Source: Cafeteria roenbergensis
Taxonomy: Eukaryota; Sar; Bigyra; Bicosoecida; Cafeteriaceae
Assembly: GCA_008330645.1 (NCBI GenBank)
Contig: VLTN01000016.1
Location: 248,001 to 312,000, forward strand
Length of the DNA: 64,000 nucleotides
Direction: 5' to 3'
The position numbers and the translations under genes were made by a program. Below, in pieces: positions 60,386 to 64,000 of the stretch. Positions within the stretch are counted from its first letter, which is position 1. Every line of letters begins with the position of its first letter. Below the pieces are notes generated by a model. The model was not told where the DNA came from. It saw nothing but the letters and a program-made list of their open reading frames with translations, and ran no database searches.

Positions 60386-62146
60386 TCAAGCGAGCCCCGC
60401 GGCCTCAACAGAGCCACCGAAGCCAGAGCCCATCCGCTCCGACTCTGCAAGCAGCGCGCTGGCAAGCGGGCCGAGGGGGGCATCGGACCCGCCCTCGTCC
60501 GCCTTTGCGTCCTCCCTGGTACCGGCCTCGCGCGCTCCCCCGCCCCTGCCGCGCGTCCCCGCCGTTCCCCCCGCCGACGAGCCCCGATCCGCCCCGCTTG
60601 CGGCGCTGGTGGCACCCCCGTCCCCGGGCAGGCTCGCGGGCACGTCGCCGGTCAGCCCGAACGGCCTCCCGATCCCACCATCTGCGGAGAACCCCCTCCC
60701 GACCGACAGCTTGGAGACGCGCCCCGTGCGCATCGACGCGACTGTTTCCGCGCCCCCGCCGGCCCCCGCAGCGGCGGCGGCCTCCGACTGGTTGATCTTT
60801 GCGAAGAGCAGCGACAGCACCCGCTCGCGGTCCTCGGGGTCGAGCTCGCGCAGCCCAACGTCTGCCTCGGCCTTGGGGGCTGCTCGGGCGCGGAGCGGGG
60901 ACGTCGGGGCCCGGCCCCCAACAGCCCCCCCGGCGCCAGCACCAGGCCGGCCAACTAGCGCCGGCAGCGAGAGTCCCCCCGCCCCGACCGTCGCCGCCCG
61001 TGCCTGCGCCTTGCGCCTCTCGGCCCGCCTGGCCCTGACCTCCGCCTTGACCTCGGAGAGCGCCTCCACAAGGAACTGCTCCACCTCCGTGCGCTGCCCG
61101 AGGATGGCCTGGGCGAGCCTCCGCACGGTCCGCAGCTCGTCGTTCTTCATCCGGACCAGCGTTCGCAGGCCCTGCACCTCCGTCGCGAGGTCCTCCGCGT
61201 CCCGGCCGGCGGCCTCCACGTCGTCCGCCCTCCGGCGCTCGTACTCCCGCGCCATGGACCCGACGCTGCTCTCCAGCCCCTGGATGCGCGCAACCATCTC
61301 CCTGCGCTCTCCCTCCCGCCTCGCGGCCTGAAGCGCGTACTCGCGCTCCTTGTCTGCCGCGATCTCCACCTCCCTGGCGAGCACCTGGTTCTGCTCCGTC
61401 AGGGCCGCGGCCTCTCGCTTCAGCACCCGCGTCTGCTCCCTCAGGAAGCGCAGCTCCCCCGTGGCCTTCTTGCTCTGGATCACGATGCGCTTCACGTCAT
61501 CGTCCAGCCTCGCCTGGGCCTCCTGCCGCGCGCGCCGCTTCATCGCGACGTACTCCTCCTTGCGCTCGTCGATGCCGGCTCGCTTGTCCAGCATCCACCG
61601 GCGCTCCACCTCCGCGACCTCCTCTCGCCGCGCGAGCTTCTCCTTGCCCAGCGCCTCCGTCAGGCCCGCCACCTGCGCGTCGATGCTCTGCTTGTTGGAC
61701 TTGTAGTGGTCGAGCGCGTCGAGGCCCTCCTGCAGCTCGTCGATCTTGGCCTGCAGCGCCGCCTGCTGCCGCTCCGCCGAGGCCTCCAGCCCCGCCCGCT
61801 GCTCGTCCAGCTGCGCCTGCAAGCGCCGCACGGCCTTGGCGCCCTCAAACTCGGACGTGCGAAGCTTCTCCCGCAGCTCGTCGATTTTGGCGTCGCGCTG
61901 CTCCAGCTCGCCCTGAAAGTACGACACAAAGTCCTTCGTCTCCGTCCCCAGCCTCGTCCTCGTCCGGCGGAGCAACTGGTTGGACTCCTCGAGGTCGCGC
62001 ACCCGGTCCTTGAGCGCGGCGACTGTGGCCTGAAGCGACTGCCGGATGAACGCCTGCTGCTGCTCGCCCGCCTTGTCGCTGGCCGCCGCATCCGCGTCCG
62101 ACGCGGCAGCCGCCGCGCCCTTCTTGGGGGGCTTCTTGGGGGGCAT
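60386..62146 (-). CDS. BBOF1: Basal body-orientation factor 1 homologue (CCDC176)
   Basis: 586 residues, intronless; the ATG at 62146 gives MPPKKPPKKG, a Lys/Pro-rich start like that of vertebrate BBOF1. Long coiled coil over residues about 30-395. Family blocks: LLRRTRTRLGTETKDFVSYF with QGELEQRDAKIDELREKL near the start, and VRMKNDELRTVRRLAQAIL with GQRTEVEQFLVEALSEVK near residue 380, matching the diagnostic 'LxMKDxEMxRVKKLAxxILDxRTEVExFFLxAL' of human BBOF1. The last 180 residues are low complexity. BBOF1 aligns basal bodies in multiciliated cells and stabilises axonemal microtubules in sperm; the role in a flagellate is presumably axonemal or basal-body related. Head to head with BBS4. 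Confidence 0.85.
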   Translation of the reverse strand: MPPKKPPKKGAAAAASDADAAASDKAGEQQQAFIRQSLQATVAALKDRVRDLEESNQLLRRTRTRLGTETKDFVSYFQGELEQRDAKIDELREKLRTSEFEGAKAVRRLQAQLDEQRAGLEASAERQQAALQAKIDELQEGLDALDHYKSNKQSIDAQVAGLTEALGKEKLARREEVAEVERRWMLDKRAGIDERKEEYVAMKRRARQEAQARLDDDVKRIVIQSKKATGELRFLREQTRVLKREAAALTEQNQVLAREVEIAADKEREYALQAARREGERREMVARIQGLESSVGSMAREYERRRADDVEAAGRDAEDLATEVQGLRTLVRMKNDELRTVRRLAQAILGQRTEVEQFLVEALSEVKAEVRARRAERRKAQARAATVGAGGLSLPALVGRPGAGAGGAVGGRAPTSPLRARAAPKAEADVGLRELDPEDRERVLSLLFAKINQSEAAAAAGAGGGAETVASMRTGRVSKLSVGRGFSADGGIGRPFGLTGDVPASLPGDGGATSAASGADRGSSAGGTAGTRGRGGGAREAGTREDAKADEGGSDAPLGPLASALLAESERMGSGFGGSVEAAGLA

Positions 62147-62361
62147 GGCGCGCCGGGGGGCTCTCGGCAGGCGCCTCGGGCTCGGCCCCGCTGTGGGCGC
62201 CGGAGTTGCCCCCGCGTCCGCAACGGGTGGGATATATACGAGCCGAGTGCAAATATCGGGGCTTGCGCGCAAGCTCGGGGCCTTGCACAGCCCCGCACTC
62301 GGGCGGGCACCGCCGGACTGCGGCCGCTTGCGTCCCGGGAAGGGGGGTGCATCTCGCGGCG
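62147..62361. promoter_or_regulatory. Bidirectional promoter of BBOF1 and BBS4
   Basis: Only 215 bp separate two ciliary genes. A GATATATACG patch at 62231-62240 is TATA-like. GTTGCC (62205-62210) and GCAAC (62220-62224) form an inverted pair like spread RFX X-box half-sites, though the 9-bp gap is wider than a classic X-box. Function inferred. Confidence 0.5.
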
Positions 62362-63886
62362 ATGTCCGCGGCTGCGCGCAGCATCCTGCGCGAGCGCAAG
62401 AACTGGCTCGTCCACGAGCTGTACGTGCGGCGCGATTTCGGAGCGTGCCTGCGACTCATCGACGAGCAGCTGGACGCCTCGGGCGGGCTGAGCGAGTACG
62501 CACTCTACGTCAAGGGTGAGTGGCGCGGCAAGCAGCAGCGACGCGCCTCGCCCTCGTGCCAATGCGGCTGAGCCTGCTCGCCGCGAACGTTGCGGTTGCC
62601 AACGCCCCCCCCGCCCCCCGCTGGGTGCTGGCGGCCCCGCGCAGGCATGATCAGGCGCCAGCAGGGCCGAATCACGGAGTCGTTGCAGCTGTTTCAGGCG
62701 GCGCTGTGCTTGTCGCCACGCAACGTGCGCATCCTCAAGCAAGTGGCTCGCTCGCTGCAGCTGCTGGGCAAGCACAGGAACGCGCTGAGCGTCCTGGAGC
62801 AGGCCGTCGTCTGCGGGGCCTCTGAGGACTGGGAGGTGCACCACGCCAAGGGCGTGTGCTACCTGTTCCGGCGCGACCTGGACGACGCCATCAACGCGTT
62901 TGAGGAGGCCAACTCGTGCCACCCGCACGAGAGCACATACCTGCAGCTGGGGTGAGGCGCTGCGCGCGCAGTGAACGCCCCGGTGGGCCGCAGCCCGCAG
63001 GCCCGCCGGCTGCGCCGTGGCCGCGACCCGTGTCTCGGCGGAGCAGCTGCGATCGGCATGCGCTCCCTCGGCGTGTCATTCCTTTGTCCATGCGTGTTCG
63101 TTGGTGTGCCTGTCTATGCTTTGGGAGGGACAGACCCAGGGAGAGGGGCGAGAAGGGGCGAAGTGGGTGGATGCAGCCCGAGGGAGCACCCCGTGCCTTT
63201 CCCGCCAGGGCTTTGCCTCCTCCACCGGACAGCCTCCTCGCCGCCATGGCTGTGTCGCAACCGCTGCCGGCTGCTTCCTTGCGAAAGCCCCCCGCCGCAG
63301 GAAGGCCCACGAGCTCAAGGGCGACCTAACCTCCGCCCTGGAAACGTATATGGAGGCGCTGGAGTCCTCGCCGGACTCCACCGAGCTCCTCACCACCGTG
63401 GGCCTGCTGTACATGCGCAAGCGAGACACCGACAAGGCCTTTGAGTTCCTGGGCAACTCGCTGACCCACGACCCGCGGGACCCCAAGACGATTCTGGCGG
63501 CGGGGTCCATCATCCAAGACCACCGCGACTGGGAGGTGGCCCTGAGCAAGTATCGCGTGGCCGCCGCGCGCACCCCGCACAACCCCCACATGTGGAACAA
63601 CATCGGCATGTGTTTCTTCGGGCTGGACAAGTTCATCGCCTCAGTGGCCTGCCTCAAGCGGGCCGCCTACCTGGCCCCCTTCGAGTGGATCGTCCAGTAC
63701 AACCTCGGCATCGTCCACCTCCGCACGGGCCAGAACGCGTCTGCCTTCCACCACCTGTCCGCCGCCGTGCAGCTGAACCGGCGCCTTGGCAACGGCTTCC
63801 ACTACCTCGCCGTCGCGCTTGGCCGCCTTGGCGACCCGGATAACGCCATCTCCATGTTCGAGCGCGCGCTCAAGCTGGACGAGTGA
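62362..63886 (+). CDS. BBS4: BBS4, TPR subunit of the BBSome (3' end probably beyond the window)
   Basis: Exons 62362-62515, 62645-62951 and 63301 onward; introns of 129 and 349 nt begin GTGAGT and GTGAGG. Joined protein: ILRERKNWLVHELYVRRDF, QVARSLQLLGKHRNALSVLE, STELLTTVGLLYMRK, ILAAGSIIQDHRDWEVALSK, MWNNIGMCFFGLDKF, LKRAAYLAPFEWIVQYNLGI. This follows human BBS4 TPR by TPR. BBS4 is part of the BBSome, which moves membrane proteins in and out of cilia. A TGA at 63884-63886 would end it at 348 residues, against about 519 in human. But the TGA is inside a GTGAGA donor (63883), and the window's last 40 bases are pyrimidine-rich like a 3' splice site, so more exons probably follow. Confidence 0.93.
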
Positions 63887-64000
63887 GACCTGGCGCGCGT
63901 GGTGCTTTAAGGCCGCTTTCCGTCGCTGCGGGCCCGTGCCCTTGCTCCCAAGCGAGTCCTCCCGTTGCCGCCATTTCCCCCCCCTCCCCTCATCACTGCC

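Noticed and set aside
1-64000. CRISPR arrays, operons, prokaryotic promoters
   Set aside because: No spaced direct repeats; genes contain introns and encode eukaryote-only proteins, so bacterial features are not expected.

Overview
This is a very GC-rich (about 70% by eye) nuclear window from a flagellated protist. It is eukaryotic: genes carry spliceosomal introns and encode VPS35, AP-3 sigma, ribosomal P1, mitochondrial ATP10 and AFG2, plus three genes of motile-cilium and basal-body biology (DRC7, BBOF1, BBS4). High GC, compact genes and few short introns would fit a small heterotrophic flagellate such as a bicosoecid stramenopile, but that placement is inference. No virus-like element, rRNA, CRISPR array or convincing tRNA was seen.

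Layout. 1-2425 (-): a CaMK/CDPK-like kinase running off the left edge. 3818-5941 (+): single-pass membrane protein. 6249-9491 (-): leucine-rich-repeat protein with coiled coil. 9978-17786 (+): a 2602-residue coiled-coil and low-complexity protein. 18118-18738 (-): unknown small protein. 18788-22888 (+): secreted or luminal PPP-type phosphatase with a proline/glutamine repeat. 23214-23953 (-): ribosomal P1. 24365-28006 (+): DRC7. 28489-30796 (-): POT/SLC15 transporter. 30894-35311: a PIF/Harbinger DNA transposon with 19-bp terminal inverted repeats and a 3-bp CTG target duplication, inserted just upstream of the transporter. 35499-36686 (+): conserved coiled-coil protein. 36961-41241 (+): AFG2/SPATA5-like AAA ATPase. 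41470-48787 (-): four genes in tandem (AP-3 sigma, VPS35, ATP10, SPFH/stomatin-like). 49491-55436 (+): a giant glutaminase with an active domain, a second degenerate glutaminase domain, and ankyrin repeats. 55866-57846 (-) and 58071-59808 (+): a head-to-head pair of paralogues sharing a domain I do not recognise. 60386-62146 (-) and 62362-63886 (+): BBOF1 and BBS4, head to head; BBS4 probably continues past the right edge.

Gene models. I assembled 22 introns by reading across frames. In every multi-exon gene the exon lengths sum to a multiple of three. All 22 introns begin GTGAG and end AG, and lengths run from 95 to 462 nt. Because GTGAG contains TGA, exons often look as if they stop just inside the intron. 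Long open antisense frames are everywhere because of GC content and are left out.

How the genes relate. AP-3 sigma and VPS35 both act in endosomal trafficking. ATP10 and perhaps the SPFH protein and glutaminase are mitochondrial. DRC7, BBOF1 and BBS4 serve cilium motility and assembly. Divergent pairs with short shared upstream regions are common (P1/DRC7, the paralogue pair, BBOF1/BBS4).
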